The position numbers and the translations under genes are program-made. Shown piece after piece: positions 1 through 8,526 of a stretch of DNA of 64,000 nt; positions within the stretch are counted from its first letter, which is position 1; each line of letters begins with the position of its first letter. This stretch comes from Candidatus Hydrogenedentota bacterium. GTDB taxonomy: Bacteria; Hydrogenedentota; Hydrogenedentia; Hydrogenedentales; JAGMZX01. The stretch is taken from assembly GCA_029556545.1 (NCBI GenBank), contig JAKQEQ010000017.1, forward strand, positions 1 through 64,000. Direction: 5' to 3'. The notes beneath the pieces were generated by a model. It was not told the origin of the DNA, ran no database searches, and saw nothing but the letters and a program-made list of their open reading frames with translations.

Positions 1-351
1 CACCGGGTCCACCACCCGCAGCGCCGCCTCCGCAAGCCGCGCGTGGCCCACCGACACCGAGAACGCGTCCGACTTCGCATACGGCTCCCCGAGCACCTCC
101 GCCGCGCGCCCGTTCGCGACCCGATACGCGAACAGCATCGGTTCGAGGTGGTCCTCCGCCTGCGCGTAGCCGAACGCGAACGCCAGCGCCCGCGGGTGCC
201 CCGCGTACACGTGCGGCACGCCCCACTCGTCCCGATACAGCGTGGCGTCCCGCCACAACAGCGCCGGGTCCGCCTGCGCCCCCGCGATCGCCGGCGCGCA
301 AATCGCCAACACCACGGCGCGCGAAACCGCCACGCGGACCACGGAACCCAT
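1..351 (-). CDS. Penicillin acylase family protein, N-terminal part (cut by window edge)
   Basis: The first 117 residues are present, read leftwards from an ATG at 351; the rest lies outside the window. The start has a secretion-signal-like stretch of Val/Ala-rich residues ending near AIAGAQA. It is followed by YRDEWGVPHVYAG and FAFGYAQAEDHLEPML, the typical N-terminal signature of the penicillin/AHL acylase family of Ntn hydrolases. Members cleave amide bonds of acylated substrates after autocatalytic processing in the periplasm. The catalytic N-terminal serine of the beta subunit would lie beyond position 1 and cannot be seen, so activity and substrate are unknown. Confidence 0.8.
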   Translation of the reverse strand, partial: MGSVVRVAVSRAVVLAICAPAIAGAQADPALLWRDATLYRDEWGVPHVYAGHPRALAFAFGYAQAEDHLEPMLFAYRVANGRAAEVLGEPYAKSDAFSVSVGHARLAEAALRVVDPV

Positions 352-469
352 GATCTCTGTCCATCTACTCACAGCGTACGATTATAGCCGCGGCCCACGC
401 GCCGCGGCCACGCGCCCCTGCCTTCGAAGAAGCGACGGCGGACACGCGGGAGCCCGGCCACAACAAACA

Positions 470-588
470 CTCCCTCTCCCCGCAGGAGAGGGCCGGGGTG
501 AGGGTTTCTTACTCCCTCTCCCCGCGGGAGAGGGTTGGGGTGAGGGTTGGGTGAGCTTTGGGTGAGCGTTGGGGTGAAGGTTGGAGAT
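470..588. repeat. Two direct copies of a palindromic CCCTCTCCCC repeat plus a degenerate GGGTGAG tandem
   Basis: Units at about 470-506 and 512-548 each contain CTCCCTCTCCCCGC-GG-GAGAGGG followed by a GGGGTGAGGGTT tail. The sequence then decays into imperfect GGGTGAG-type repeats to 588. The block lies between divergent genes, in a 450-base stretch that holds no gene. Related fragments occur at 8370-8405 and near 56814-56880, so this is a dispersed intergenic repeat family. Confidence 0.75.
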
Positions 589-715
589 GGAGACTACGCA
601 CGGTGCGTGCTCCGAAAACCGTCCCATTACGCGTTCCGCGTTCCATTCGCGGGCAACATGATGGAACCACTAAAGCATTAGTGCGTCAGCACTTACATAG
701 TTCCACACATCCCTC

Positions 716-744
716 TTGACAAAATGCGTTCTTGGGAGTAGTAT
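716..744 (+). promoter_or_regulatory. Sigma70-type promoter for the gene at 807
   Basis: TTGACA (716-721), a 17-base spacer and TAGTAT (739-744) form a near-consensus promoter, in a locally AT-rich patch of an otherwise GC-rich window. Transcription should begin near 751, about 55 bases before the start codon. Confidence 0.75.
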
Positions 745-806
745 GGAGACACAGTAAGTCGTTGGGCTGAAGTGACACGGGCTCAACAACGAAAGGGGAT
801 GTGCCA

Positions 807-2177
807 ATGAGACACGACTTACCCGGCCTATTGCTTTTCTCCGTAACCCTGATCGCCGCCGCGCCCGCCGCCGCCCAATTTCAGGCAACCGTCGCCGCCG
901 CCGAGGCCCAAGCGCACCAGGAACTCACCTCGGGCGCGGTCCACGACGGCGCGGTGCGCCTCGTGGAATTGTTGCGCGACGCGCCCGGGGACGACGCCGC
1001 GGTAGCCGACTCCTTCGTCGGGCCGTCGCAACTGCTGGGATTCGCCATCGCATCGCTGATGACTTGGCCAGACCGAGGCAGGTTGGGCGAAATCCTCAAG
1101 CCGGACGAATACCCGACGGACAAGCTGCTGATCGCCGTCATGCAGGCCGGCTCCGGCATGCAGAATCTGGCGCTGCCGGCGCGGAAAACCCTCGAGGACC
1201 TCGCGAAGCTCGATCATCTGGCGGTGCGCGTTACGGCGCTGTACATCCTCGGCGGGCCGTATTACTACAGGGGGATGCCACCACAGAAGCCATCTGTGGC
1301 CGAAATGGTGCTGAGCTACCCCGAACTCGAATTCTCCCGCTGCCTCATCGAAATGCCCGTGTATTATACCCTCGATAAGATCGCCAAGACCGGCGATGTG
1401 GACCGCTATCTCTTCGAGGACGTGATCTACTGGGGCGGCCGTAAGGAGTTTGTGCTCCAGGCGTCTCCAGGACTGGCCCGGGCGGCGGAGGCGTTGCCCT
1501 CCATGCACTCCCGCGATCTGAATGATGAGGTGGCGGAACGATGGGCGGACGCGCTGAGCACGGAGGCAAATCCGCGCGCGCGGTACACTATCGTGTCCAT
1601 GCTCGCGAAGACCTGTGGCACGCCCGAACGACGGGCCAGAGTCCGGGCGGGACTCAAGGCGCTCGCGGATATGCCGCCCGCCTCGCCGGACGTGCTCCGC
1701 GCGCGCATGCTCCTTGCCGAGCACGCCCGAGCGGACCACGACCCGCGGACCCTGCTCGGACTTGTCCAGGGGCTCCTGCGGCTGGGCGTACTGCCCTGCA
1801 CCGCGGAGCGCAGCATGTACGAGGCCGTGATGCAGACGGCACAGCATGCAACCCGGTATTTCACGCGCCTCGGCTGGCACGCGATGGCGATCCAGGCACA
1901 TGAGGCCCTTGCCGCCAAGTTTCCCGATACGGTTCTCGCCGAAGCCGAGTTGAAGCAGGCGGACGCGATACGCGCGGATGGCCTCAAAGCCAGCCTCGAT
2001 CTCATCGCCGGGGAGATGGACGCGCCCCTTCGTAACGGTGACCTCGATACGCTCCGAGACCGCTACCGCGACATCATCGAAAACACGGCGCATGGTCCCC
2101 TCAGGAGCATTCTCCGAGAGCAACTCGAAAAGATCGAGCGCGATGCGACGAAATCTGACGGTGCGACGGGTTTCTAG
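807..2177 (+). CDS. Secreted protein of unknown function, 456 aa
   Basis: I do not recognise this protein. It begins with a clear Sec signal peptide (charged MRHDLPG, then a hydrophobic LLLFSVTLIAAAPAAA stretch with an AQ-type cleavage site). The remaining ~430 residues look largely alpha-helical, with regular amphipathic segments resembling HEAT/TPR-like solenoids. No catalytic motif is visible. The ATG at 807 is chosen over the in-frame GTG at 801 because an AGGGG ribosome site ends nine bases before it. A consensus promoter lies upstream. The next gene starts 30 bases after the stop, so both may be co-transcribed. Confidence 0.7.
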   Translation: MRHDLPGLLLFSVTLIAAAPAAAQFQATVAAAEAQAHQELTSGAVHDGAVRLVELLRDAPGDDAAVADSFVGPSQLLGFAIASLMTWPDRGRLGEILKPDEYPTDKLLIAVMQAGSGMQNLALPARKTLEDLAKLDHLAVRVTALYILGGPYYYRGMPPQKPSVAEMVLSYPELEFSRCLIEMPVYYTLDKIAKTGDVDRYLFEDVIYWGGRKEFVLQASPGLARAAEALPSMHSRDLNDEVAERWADALSTEANPRARYTIVSMLAKTCGTPERRARVRAGLKALADMPPASPDVLRARMLLAEHARADHDPRTLLGLVQGLLRLGVLPCTAERSMYEAVMQTAQHATRYFTRLGWHAMAIQAHEALAAKFPDTVLAEAELKQADAIRADGLKASLDLIAGEMDAPLRNGDLDTLRDRYRDIIENTAHGPLRSILREQLEKIERDATKSDGATGF

Positions 2178-2207
2178 GGCGCGCCTGAGCCACGGGGAGA
2201 TTCGACT

Positions 2208-4097
2208 ATGCGAGACCGCAACATGGGAAGAATGAACGGGCTACGCGCCGGAGCGGCGCTGGCGCTGACGGGACTTGCCTTGGTCTTTGTCACGCCCCCA
2301 GCCCATGGAAACATCGGCGTCGAGTGGGAGCCCTGCGAGTGCGGCGGGCCGACCTACACCCTGACGGTCAACACCCTTGGTTATGGGACAGCCAGCAAGA
2401 GCCCGGACAGGCCGAGCTACAATAAGGGCGAATCCGTTATCGTCAGTTTCACCCCCAACGCGGACAGGGTATTCTGGCTTTGGTACTGTATCCCGCCCTC
2501 CCACCTTGCCAGCCTTTCGGAGGAAACGGCCGCCGTCGTCTTTATGACCGCCGACACGACACTGACCGCATTCACCCGCGCGAAGACACAGACCCTGTAC
2601 GTGGATTGGGACCCTTCCTTCGGCACGGTCGAATTGCCGCCCGGCGGACAGGGCGGCGGCGGCGCGTTCACCGTCCCGGTGGACTATGATGACACGATCA
2701 CGCTGACGGCCACGCCGAACAGCGGCTATTACACGGTGTGGGTGGGTTATAACGGCACGTGGGGCGGCGAGCGCTACGGGAACAGCGTAAACGTAAAGAT
2801 GCAAGGCACGAATCGCGTCCGCGCGACCTTCCGGCCCAACGCCGGGTATCCGCCGTCCATGAACACGCTCACGCTCGATACCACCGGCGGCGATTGTGAC
2901 GTCTTCTGCTCCGGCGCGCCCACCAGTTCGTTTCAGCCCGGACCGTATCCCTACCTGTCCGCCACGGGACCGTACCGCTTCTCGTTCTTGTTTTCGCCCC
3001 GGAAGGGCTATGCGTGGAAGTATCTTACATGGGAGTACGGCGGACAGACCCGCTACACCACCAGTACCGGCGTGGTGTATTATCCCAGCGGCGAGTTCAC
3101 AGGCCACCTCGTCGACAAGATCAGGCTGAACATCGAGGTCGAGGGCCAAGGCGTGGTCGCAAGTCCGCAATTCTCGTATTGGTGGAATCCGCAGCCCTAT
3201 TATCCCGTCGCGCTGACGGACCCGCCCGCGACGTCGGTCACCCCGCTCGCGACGGGCAACCAGGTCGTCATGACGCCGTCCGCCTGCCCCGGCTGGTCCT
3301 TTGACCACTGGGAATACAAGAACGCCCAAGGCCAATGGATCAGCACCCCCGGCAACCCCCTCCAGGGCGGCGCCCTCACTGTCTACATGAACTGGTGGAC
3401 CGGCGCCGGCATCCATGTCCCCGACGGCCACATGGTCTTCCACGTCAAGGCGGTGTTCGTGGAACGCGGGGTCGACATATCGCTCTATGCAACTATTGAA
3501 GGATGCTTCCAAGGTTACGCCGAGCGCCTAACGGGAGGCAACAGCTATGCGTTCACGTCTGGAGAACAGGCGTTGGAAGCCCTACAACAAGCCACAAGCC
3601 AACATTGTGCGATTGGCAACTTATTCATTTTATCACATGCGTGGATATATAACTCGATTTCCGGGCAAATTCATGGTGGCGGCTTTTACAACGATCCCCA
3701 GTTTGATAATGGAGTTTACGGAACCTCTTCGGGGTATGACCTGCCGACAGCCCGGTACCTATCTGACTTTCAGGCGGCCATCAACAATGGAAGCATCAAG
3801 TTCGCAGACAATCCTAATCTTCGCGTGTTCCTGGAGGGCTGCCGAATTGGAGAAACCGGCAGCACGATTGCCATCCCCAGTTCGTTTGTGTCGGGACTTG
3901 CTGGAATAGCGGGACGCCCCGTCGTCGCTGCCTGCGGTGGGAGTTCCGAGGCGCAGCTTACGCCAACTACCGTGAAATTCTTAAGTGCACCGGGGGGGAC
4001 GCTTGAGCTGAACGACGAACGTTACGATGGTTGGATTGAAAACGGAACTGAGGAAGGCCGGTACTGCACTGTGCCAGGCTTCTTGTTTGAGAACTAG
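2208..4097 (+). CDS. Secreted beta-repeat protein with a C-terminal caspase-fold (DUF4347-like) domain
   Basis: This 629-aa protein has a signal peptide (residues ~7-35). It continues with several beta-rich repeats of the divergent InlB/'bacterial repeat' type, recognisable by YTLTVNTLGYG, SYNKGESVIVSFTPN and similar threonine/aromatic-rich strands. Residues ~310-420 are encoded by the block duplicated at 5198-5527. The last ~200 residues differ from the downstream copy. They contain LFILSHAWI and RVFLEGCRIGE, a His and a Cys placed as in DUF4347/caspase-like cysteine peptidases, followed by FVSGLAGIAG and a VVAACGGSSEAQ segment. The repeats suggest cell-surface display and the C-terminal domain may be a peptidase; both functions are inference. 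The start has a GGGGAG site eight bases upstream. Confidence 0.7.
   Translation: MRDRNMGRMNGLRAGAALALTGLALVFVTPPAHGNIGVEWEPCECGGPTYTLTVNTLGYGTASKSPDRPSYNKGESVIVSFTPNADRVFWLWYCIPPSHLASLSEETAAVVFMTADTTLTAFTRAKTQTLYVDWDPSFGTVELPPGGQGGGGAFTVPVDYDDTITLTATPNSGYYTVWVGYNGTWGGERYGNSVNVKMQGTNRVRATFRPNAGYPPSMNTLTLDTTGGDCDVFCSGAPTSSFQPGPYPYLSATGPYRFSFLFSPRKGYAWKYLTWEYGGQTRYTTSTGVVYYPSGEFTGHLVDKIRLNIEVEGQGVVASPQFSYWWNPQPYYPVALTDPPATSVTPLATGNQVVMTPSACPGWSFDHWEYKNAQGQWISTPGNPLQGGALTVYMNWWTGAGIHVPDGHMVFHVKAVFVERGVDISLYATIEGCFQGYAERLTGGNSYAFTSGEQALEALQQATSQHCAIGNLFILSHAWIYNSISGQIHGGGFYNDPQFDNGVYGTSSGYDLPTARYLSDFQAAINNGSIKFADNPNLRVFLEGCRIGETGSTIAIPSSFVSGLAGIAGRPVVAACGGSSEAQLTPTTVKFLSAPGGTLELNDERYDGWIENGTEEGRYCTVPGFLFEN
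3136..3465 (+). repeat. Duplicated block, copy 1 (inside the full-length gene)
   Basis: About 330 bases nearly identical to 5198-5527. The homology starts abruptly at AGGTCGAGGGCCAAGG and fades after GGCGGTGTT. It encodes one beta-repeat unit, including FSYWWNPQPYYPV and FDHWEYKNAQGQW, immediately before the variable C-terminal domain. Confidence 0.9.
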
Positions 4098-4128
4098 ATG
4101 GCTGACTTGAGCCGAAGGGTACTATGTC

Positions 4129-5157
4129 ATGAACGCGCTGGCCTATATTTTGTGTGCGTTGCTGTGTGCCGAGGTCACGGTAGAGGATTCCTTTCGAGTG
4201 GAGCACATCCGCAATGCGGTCCTGGCTGCTCTTGGTCAACGCGATTTGCGCGCCGAGGATGTTAATCCCGATGATGTGCGCTATCTTCACTTTTCACAGG
4301 ACATTTGTTCCGAGAGTGTCGTCCCCGTGAATCTGCTCGCCCCATTTACTCATCTGCGATCCATCACTGCGGGAAACGTCTCGTTCACCGGTATGGACGC
4401 GCTTTCGCAGCTTGAGGATTTGCGTGCTCTGGTGCTCTGGGACGTGAATCTAGACGCACCGCGCGCTATTCCAAGTCTCAGACATCTGACTTATCTCACC
4501 ATGCGCGCCATGAGCCTGACCGATGGCGACATGGCGGCGCTATCAGTATGCCAAGAGCTTCGCTTCCTGGACCTGCGGAACAATGAAATTGTGTCTCTTC
4601 GCGCATTCAAGAACATGGAGCGACTAGAGAGGCTCGATGTCTGCGGGAATCCGGTTTCTTCTGATGAACTGCTCGCCTTCGCAGCGGAACGGCCCACGGT
4701 GCGGATTCTTTCAGGCGCACGGCCGGCACCCGACCAATACGTTCGCCGCGCATGGCTTAGTAGTCTGTTTGTCTGTGAGCGCAATTGCCTGGGGCGCATC
4801 ATCGGATACAAACAGCAAGGGCCGTGGAAGGGCCACCTCCCCTGGATCGGCGAAGCGGAACAAAGTTATCGCCTGCTGGACAGTGCAGGCGAAATGGATT
4901 ACTATGCGGGGTGGGCGGCAGTCATTGTCCGGTACGCGGTCTATTTTCGGGGCCAAGCCATGCCTGACTACCACTTCCAGCCCGAGGACCCGTATTTCGC
5001 TTGGTTTCGCGATTACACCGAGATACCCCCCAATGCGGACGGCGTTTACTCGCTTGACCATGTTGTTCAGTGGATTGGCAAACACAAGGACTCGGACCGT
5101 CTTCCGCCATCGCTGTTGCTCGACGATATGCTTGATTCGTGGTTTGATACGGAATAA
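4129..5157 (+). CDS. Secreted leucine-rich-repeat protein, 342 aa
   Basis: A short hydrophobic N-terminus (ALAYILCALLCAEV) suggests export. Residues ~75-200 carry leucine-rich repeats such as LEDLRALVLWDVNL, LRHLTYLTMRAMSL, LRFLDLRNNEIVSL and LERLDVCGNPVS. These form a binding surface rather than an enzyme. The C-terminal third (WLSSLFVCERNCLG onward) is not recognised. The gene sits 31 bases after a gene with a swappable C-terminal domain and directly before the orphan copy of that domain junction. By analogy with toxin/immunity cassettes it could be the binding partner of the upstream C-terminal domain; this is inference. Codon composition is less GC-biased than in neighbouring housekeeping genes. 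Confidence 0.65.
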   Translation: MNALAYILCALLCAEVTVEDSFRVEHIRNAVLAALGQRDLRAEDVNPDDVRYLHFSQDICSESVVPVNLLAPFTHLRSITAGNVSFTGMDALSQLEDLRALVLWDVNLDAPRAIPSLRHLTYLTMRAMSLTDGDMAALSVCQELRFLDLRNNEIVSLRAFKNMERLERLDVCGNPVSSDELLAFAAERPTVRILSGARPAPDQYVRRAWLSSLFVCERNCLGRIIGYKQQGPWKGHLPWIGEAEQSYRLLDSAGEMDYYAGWAAVIVRYAVYFRGQAMPDYHFQPEDPYFAWFRDYTEIPPNADGVYSLDHVVQWIGKHKDSDRLPPSLLLDDMLDSWFDTE

Positions 5158-5197
5158 ATAGGGACTCGTGCCATCTATATTGCCATTGATCACAGGA

Positions 5198-5527
5198 AGG
5201 TCGAGGGCCAAGGCGTGGTCGCAAGTCCGCAATTCTCGTATTGGTGGAATCCGCAGCCCTATTATCCCGTGGGGTTCACGGACCCACCCGCGACCTCGGT
5301 CACGCCCCTCGCGACGGGCAACCAAGTCGTCATGACGCCCTCCGCCTGTCCCGGCTGGTCCTTTGACCACTGGGAATACAAGAACGCACAAGGCCAATGG
5401 ATCAGCACCTCCGGCAACCCCCTCCAGGGCGGCGCCCTCACCGTCCACATGAACTGGTGGACCGGCGCCGGCATCCACGTGCCCGACAGCCACATGGTCT
5501 TCCACGTCAAGGCGGTGTTTGCGGAAA
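5198..5527 (+). repeat. Duplicated block, copy 2 (start of the orphan C-terminal cassette)
   Basis: Near-identical to 3136-3465, with scattered mismatches such as GTGGGGTTCACG for GTCGCGCTGACG. It begins about 40 bases after the LRR gene stop and stays in the same reading frame as that gene. The coding content upstream of the junction (signal peptide, earlier repeats) is missing here. Confidence 0.9.
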
Positions 5528-6111
5528 CCGGCTACGGCGTAGCGAACATGCCATTTAAATATAGACTCTCGCAGAATGGCGCAACGATATCGGGTGTGAG
5601 GCAGTTTTGGAACGTTGCCTATAACGAGTCTACGCCAACTTATTGCTGTCAGAATCACCGAGACCCAGATGGGAACAAGTACTGTCACGCGCATCTGCCT
5701 CACGGGTTTCCGTTCGATTGCCAGGGCACGACGATTACGCAGCAGATGTCCGATTGGGCATGGGATGCAGAATACGCGAACCAGACACGGCAATCCGGCT
5801 CCACGTTTCGTCACAACTGTTACTCCTATTCCTGCGATGCTCCGACGGTCATGTTCCATGAGGCGTGGTACAACAACTTCACTTTGTCCAGCAGTCTTTC
5901 GGAGGCTACGACACAAATTCGCTCCTTTGGGGATGACGATCACGTCATTCGAATTACGGGGATATACAACAAAGGCACTGAACAGAACCCGGAATACGTT
6001 GTGTCACACAGCGTCGAAAAGAATGGTTCCAGCGGCATCTATTCCGGCGCGTGGCTTCCAATGGGACTTGAAACCTTCGGCAGTATCCGAAAGCTGAAGC
6101 CTGGGAGTTAA
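5215..6111 (+). CDS. Orphan cassette: shared beta-repeat plus a different, Cys-rich C-terminal domain
   Basis: The first ~105 residues duplicate residues ~315-420 of the protein encoded at 2208. The remaining ~190 residues are unrelated to its C-terminus: they are rich in Cys and aromatic residues (TYCCQNH, KYCHAHLPHG, FRHNCYSYSCDAP), and no family is recognised. There is no signal peptide and no convincing ribosome site; GTG at 5215 is simply the first usable codon, and the open frame extends upstream to the LRR gene's stop. It may therefore be a silent cassette expressed only after recombination with the full-length gene, or a 5'-truncated duplicate. The following gene starts five bases after the stop. 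Confidence 0.6.
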   Translation: MVASPQFSYWWNPQPYYPVGFTDPPATSVTPLATGNQVVMTPSACPGWSFDHWEYKNAQGQWISTSGNPLQGGALTVHMNWWTGAGIHVPDSHMVFHVKAVFAETGYGVANMPFKYRLSQNGATISGVRQFWNVAYNESTPTYCCQNHRDPDGNKYCHAHLPHGFPFDCQGTTITQQMSDWAWDAEYANQTRQSGSTFRHNCYSYSCDAPTVMFHEAWYNNFTLSSSLSEATTQIRSFGDDDHVIRITGIYNKGTEQNPEYVVSHSVEKNGSSGIYSGAWLPMGLETFGSIRKLKPGS

Positions 6112-6115
6112 AGGT

Positions 6116-7132
6116 ATGGTCATGAACACAGATCGAATGCGGACGCTTGTTGTCGTGATGGCTATTACAGGCGCGCTGAGCCTCGCCGCACGAGGGATCG
6201 CGCCGGGTGAGACTCCGGCCCGTGAAGAGCCAACGGGCAAGAAGTACCTTGCACAGGATTCAGACTTCCCCTCGAATCCGACCCGCGCCGAACAGATAGC
6301 AATGCTGAGAACAGAATCGCTTGAACAGAGTCTCTACCGCCTGAAGAACATCAACATGTTCTTTAGCCCGGGCCCTGTCGAGCCGGGCGACGCCTCGATC
6401 GAGCCACGGCGCGAATGGCCCTTACCGGACGAATTGGAACTCTACAGCGTCGACGTCATCATGGGTAATCGGCGGGTGCTCAAACTTCATCGGGATTTGG
6501 CCGCGTTACCACACGATGTTGCCGCCAACTTGGTCAGTCGCCGGCTTCAGGACGCACTCGCGGCCTACCGCGCGGCTTATGCGGCTGACGAGCAAATCCA
6601 TAATCCCCACGGTTTCACAAGGGAAAGCGCCGAAAGGGCCCGCTCCACGCCTGGCGGCAGCCTGACCGGCGTCGGTTTTATCTCGCGGACGCCCGACCCG
6701 AATGAAGTGACGCTTTCAGGGCTTCGGTATGCCGTGTTGTCACTGGTATGGCTGGCGGGGGCGTTGGAACTCGAGGGTGTCCGCGATGCGATAATCGAGG
6801 TGTCCGAGGAAGCCGTGAGCCAGCGCAACACACTCTACGAGGATCAGACTCATCACGACCTTTACAAGGCATCGATTCTCAAGTATCTCTCATTGTATAG
6901 CCGGACAATACTTGGCACGGCATTGCTTCGCTTGTCTCCCGAAGGGCTGGAATCGCAGGAGATCGCCGCGGAACGCAGGACTTTTCGGCAGACAGCCTTT
7001 GACGCGCGGCAGACTGCCACCGATCGGGCTGGCCCGCCCGACTTCAGTCGAGGCGAAATCACTGTCGAATACTTCGTCGGAATCACCGATGCCGTGTTCG
7101 ACGACATTCTATGGCGCGCCAAGTCACCATAG
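6116..7132 (+). CDS. Secreted/periplasmic protein of unknown function, 338 aa
   Basis: The N-terminus has a hydrophobic segment (LVVVMAITGALSLAARG) suggesting a signal peptide or anchor. The rest is mostly helical with no recognised motif. The gene follows the orphan C-terminal cassette by five bases, in the same relative position that the LRR gene holds after the full-length gene, so it may be a companion of that cassette. Only that positional argument supports a partner role. Confidence 0.6.
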   Translation: MVMNTDRMRTLVVVMAITGALSLAARGIAPGETPAREEPTGKKYLAQDSDFPSNPTRAEQIAMLRTESLEQSLYRLKNINMFFSPGPVEPGDASIEPRREWPLPDELELYSVDVIMGNRRVLKLHRDLAALPHDVAANLVSRRLQDALAAYRAAYAADEQIHNPHGFTRESAERARSTPGGSLTGVGFISRTPDPNEVTLSGLRYAVLSLVWLAGALELEGVRDAIIEVSEEAVSQRNTLYEDQTHHDLYKASILKYLSLYSRTILGTALLRLSPEGLESQEIAAERRTFRQTAFDARQTATDRAGPPDFSRGEITVEYFVGITDAVFDDILWRAKSP

Positions 7133-7296
7133 TCGGCCCGAGCAAGCGGCAGCGCTGCCTACAATTCCGGGTCGTCCGCCTGCTGCCCCGGCGGGCGATG
7201 GCCGCCATGCGGCAAGACAGGGCTAGCGCCCCCTATTGGTCCACGTTGAGCGGAAAGGACGCCTTGCGTGTCCTGAAGTCCGGCGAGGACCGGTCT

Positions 7297-7710
7297 TCAC
7301 GCCGCGACGCTGATCATCCACGACACGCCGAAGCGGTCCGCGACTATGCCGAAGCGCGGGGACCAGAAGGTCTTGGCCAGGGGCATCTGGACCTGCCCGC
7401 CTTCGCCCAGCGCCGCGAAAAGGCGCTCGGCCTCGGCCTCATCTTGCACCGCGAGCGACAGGGAGAAGCCCTGGAAGCGGGGCTGTCCCGCGCAAAGGCC
7501 GTCCGAAGCCATCAGCGTCGTATCCCCGATGCGGAGAACGGCGTGCATGACCTTGTCCTCGCTGCCGGGCGGATTCGGGCAGTCTTCGCCCGCCGCGGGA
7601 TTCTCCTTGAAGCGCATCAGCGCGCCGATCTCGGCGCCGAGCGTGTTGCGGTAGAATTCGAGCGCCTCTTCACAGCGGCCGTCAAAGAAGAGATAGGTTT
7701 CGACTTGCAT
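7297..7710 (-). CDS. PhnB-like VOC/glyoxalase fold protein
   Basis: The 137-aa protein begins MQVETYLFFDGRCEEALEFY, the hallmark of the PhnB/'3-demethylubiquinone-like' branch of the vicinal oxygen chelate superfamily. HAVLRIGDTTLMASDG and the C-terminal WSPRFGIVADRFGVSWMI also match. These cytoplasmic proteins bind small molecules or metals; the substrate is usually unknown. A much longer open frame extends upstream, but the start at 7710 matches the family length and has an AAAGGGA ribosome site. The gene is convergent with the upstream 6116 gene. Confidence 0.85.
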   Translation of the reverse strand: MQVETYLFFDGRCEEALEFYRNTLGAEIGALMRFKENPAAGEDCPNPPGSEDKVMHAVLRIGDTTLMASDGLCAGQPRFQGFSLSLAVQDEAEAERLFAALGEGGQVQMPLAKTFWSPRFGIVADRFGVSWMISVAA

Positions 7711-7874
7711 GGGTGTCCCTTTCCTGGCTGATTGAAGCAACACGCTGACGCGCGCCGGCATTTCCGTCCCGTTCCCATTCCGGGGCGACACAACCTGTCT
7801 GGCCGCGCCACGAGCGTGTCCGTGAGGTCTTGCGGCGTCTCGCAACCCCTTGCTATGCTGCCGCCGGAACCTCC

Positions 7875-7909
7875 GGGGACTGGCACATCTTCGAGACGTG
7901 CCTGTCCCC
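7875..7909. repeat. Palindromic GGGGACTGGCAC / GTGCCTGTCCCC repeat
   Basis: Two 12-base arms (7875-7886 and 7898-7909) pair at 11 of 12 positions around an 11-base loop. A related element with the arms in the other order lies at 45945-45996. It is a dispersed intergenic hairpin family and lies in the divergent gap before the HNH gene. Confidence 0.75.
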
Positions 7910-7945
7910 GAACCCCTTTTGATAAGAAGCCTCGAGGTCGTAACC

Positions 7946-8341
7946 GTGCGCCCCAGAAAGCCCCGTCCTGACCCGGAAAAACGGGCCGAAATCCTCGCCG
8001 AGGTGCATCGCAACCGACTGCTGCGCGAGCAAGGCTACCGCGAACAAGCGCTCAGGCTTTTCCCACACGTCTGCGCGCGATGTGGCCGCGAATTCTCGGG
8101 GAACGAGCTCCGGGAACTCACCGTGCATCACAAGGACGGTAATCATCTGAACAACCCGCCCGACGGCGGCAACTGGGAACTCCTCTGCCTCTACTGCCAC
8201 GACGCCGAACACCAGACGCCGTTGCAGCGAGCGCATTACGAGAGCGATCCGCTCGCCCGCGGCACTGAGCCGCCCCTCACCTTCCGCGCATTCGAAGGAC
8301 TGAAGGACCCGCCGACGCCCGAGAACGGGAAGACCGACTAG
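7946..8341 (+). CDS. HNH endonuclease family protein (YajD-like)
   Basis: This ~131-aa protein has a zinc-binding CARCG ... CLYCHD pair and a central LTVHHKDGNHLNNPPDGGNWELL motif, the ββα-metal HNH core with its catalytic His. It resembles the small stand-alone YajD group, whose biological role is not settled. The start is taken as GTG at 7946 (MRPRKPRPDPEKR), with GAGG eight bases upstream, because residues from the earlier ATG at 7850 would translate the palindromic repeat. No mobile-element context is seen. Confidence 0.8.
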   Translation: MRPRKPRPDPEKRAEILAEVHRNRLLREQGYREQALRLFPHVCARCGREFSGNELRELTVHHKDGNHLNNPPDGGNWELLCLYCHDAEHQTPLQRAHYESDPLARGTEPPLTFRAFEGLKDPPTPENGKTD

Positions 8342-8369
8342 GCAGCGTCCCCGCTTCTCCGCTCTCTTC

Positions 8370-8405
8370 CCCCTCACCCTGCCCCTCTCCCACGGGGCGA
8401 GGGAA
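8370..8405. repeat. Fragment of the CCCTCTCCC/GAGGG dispersed repeat
   Basis: The stretch CCCTCACCCTGCCCCTCTCC followed by CACGGGGCGAGGGA resembles the units at 470-548. It sits in the convergent gap after the HNH gene. Confidence 0.6.
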
Positions 8406-8471
8406 GAAGGCGTGATTCCTCCCCCCTTATGGATAAGTGCGCGGCTACGTGCTCCGGAGAAGAAAAGCGGA

Positions 8472-8495
8472 CCCTCGCAAGGGGGCTTGCGAGGG
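8472..8495 (-). terminator. Intrinsic terminator of the porin gene
   Basis: A perfect 10-bp stem CCCTCGCAAG / CTTGCGAGGG with a four-base loop is followed, in minus-strand reading, by CCGCTTTTCT. It lies about 30 bases after the stop of the gene ending at 8527 and may also stop convergent transcription. Confidence 0.8.
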
Positions 8496-8526
8496 TCGCG
8501 CGTGTGTTCGACGGACGAGGAGCGGC

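Noticed and set aside
828-2123. 431-codon minus-strand frame opposite the first secreted protein
   Set aside because: Shadow composition, no ribosome site, and the plus strand has a promoter, ribosome site and signal peptide.
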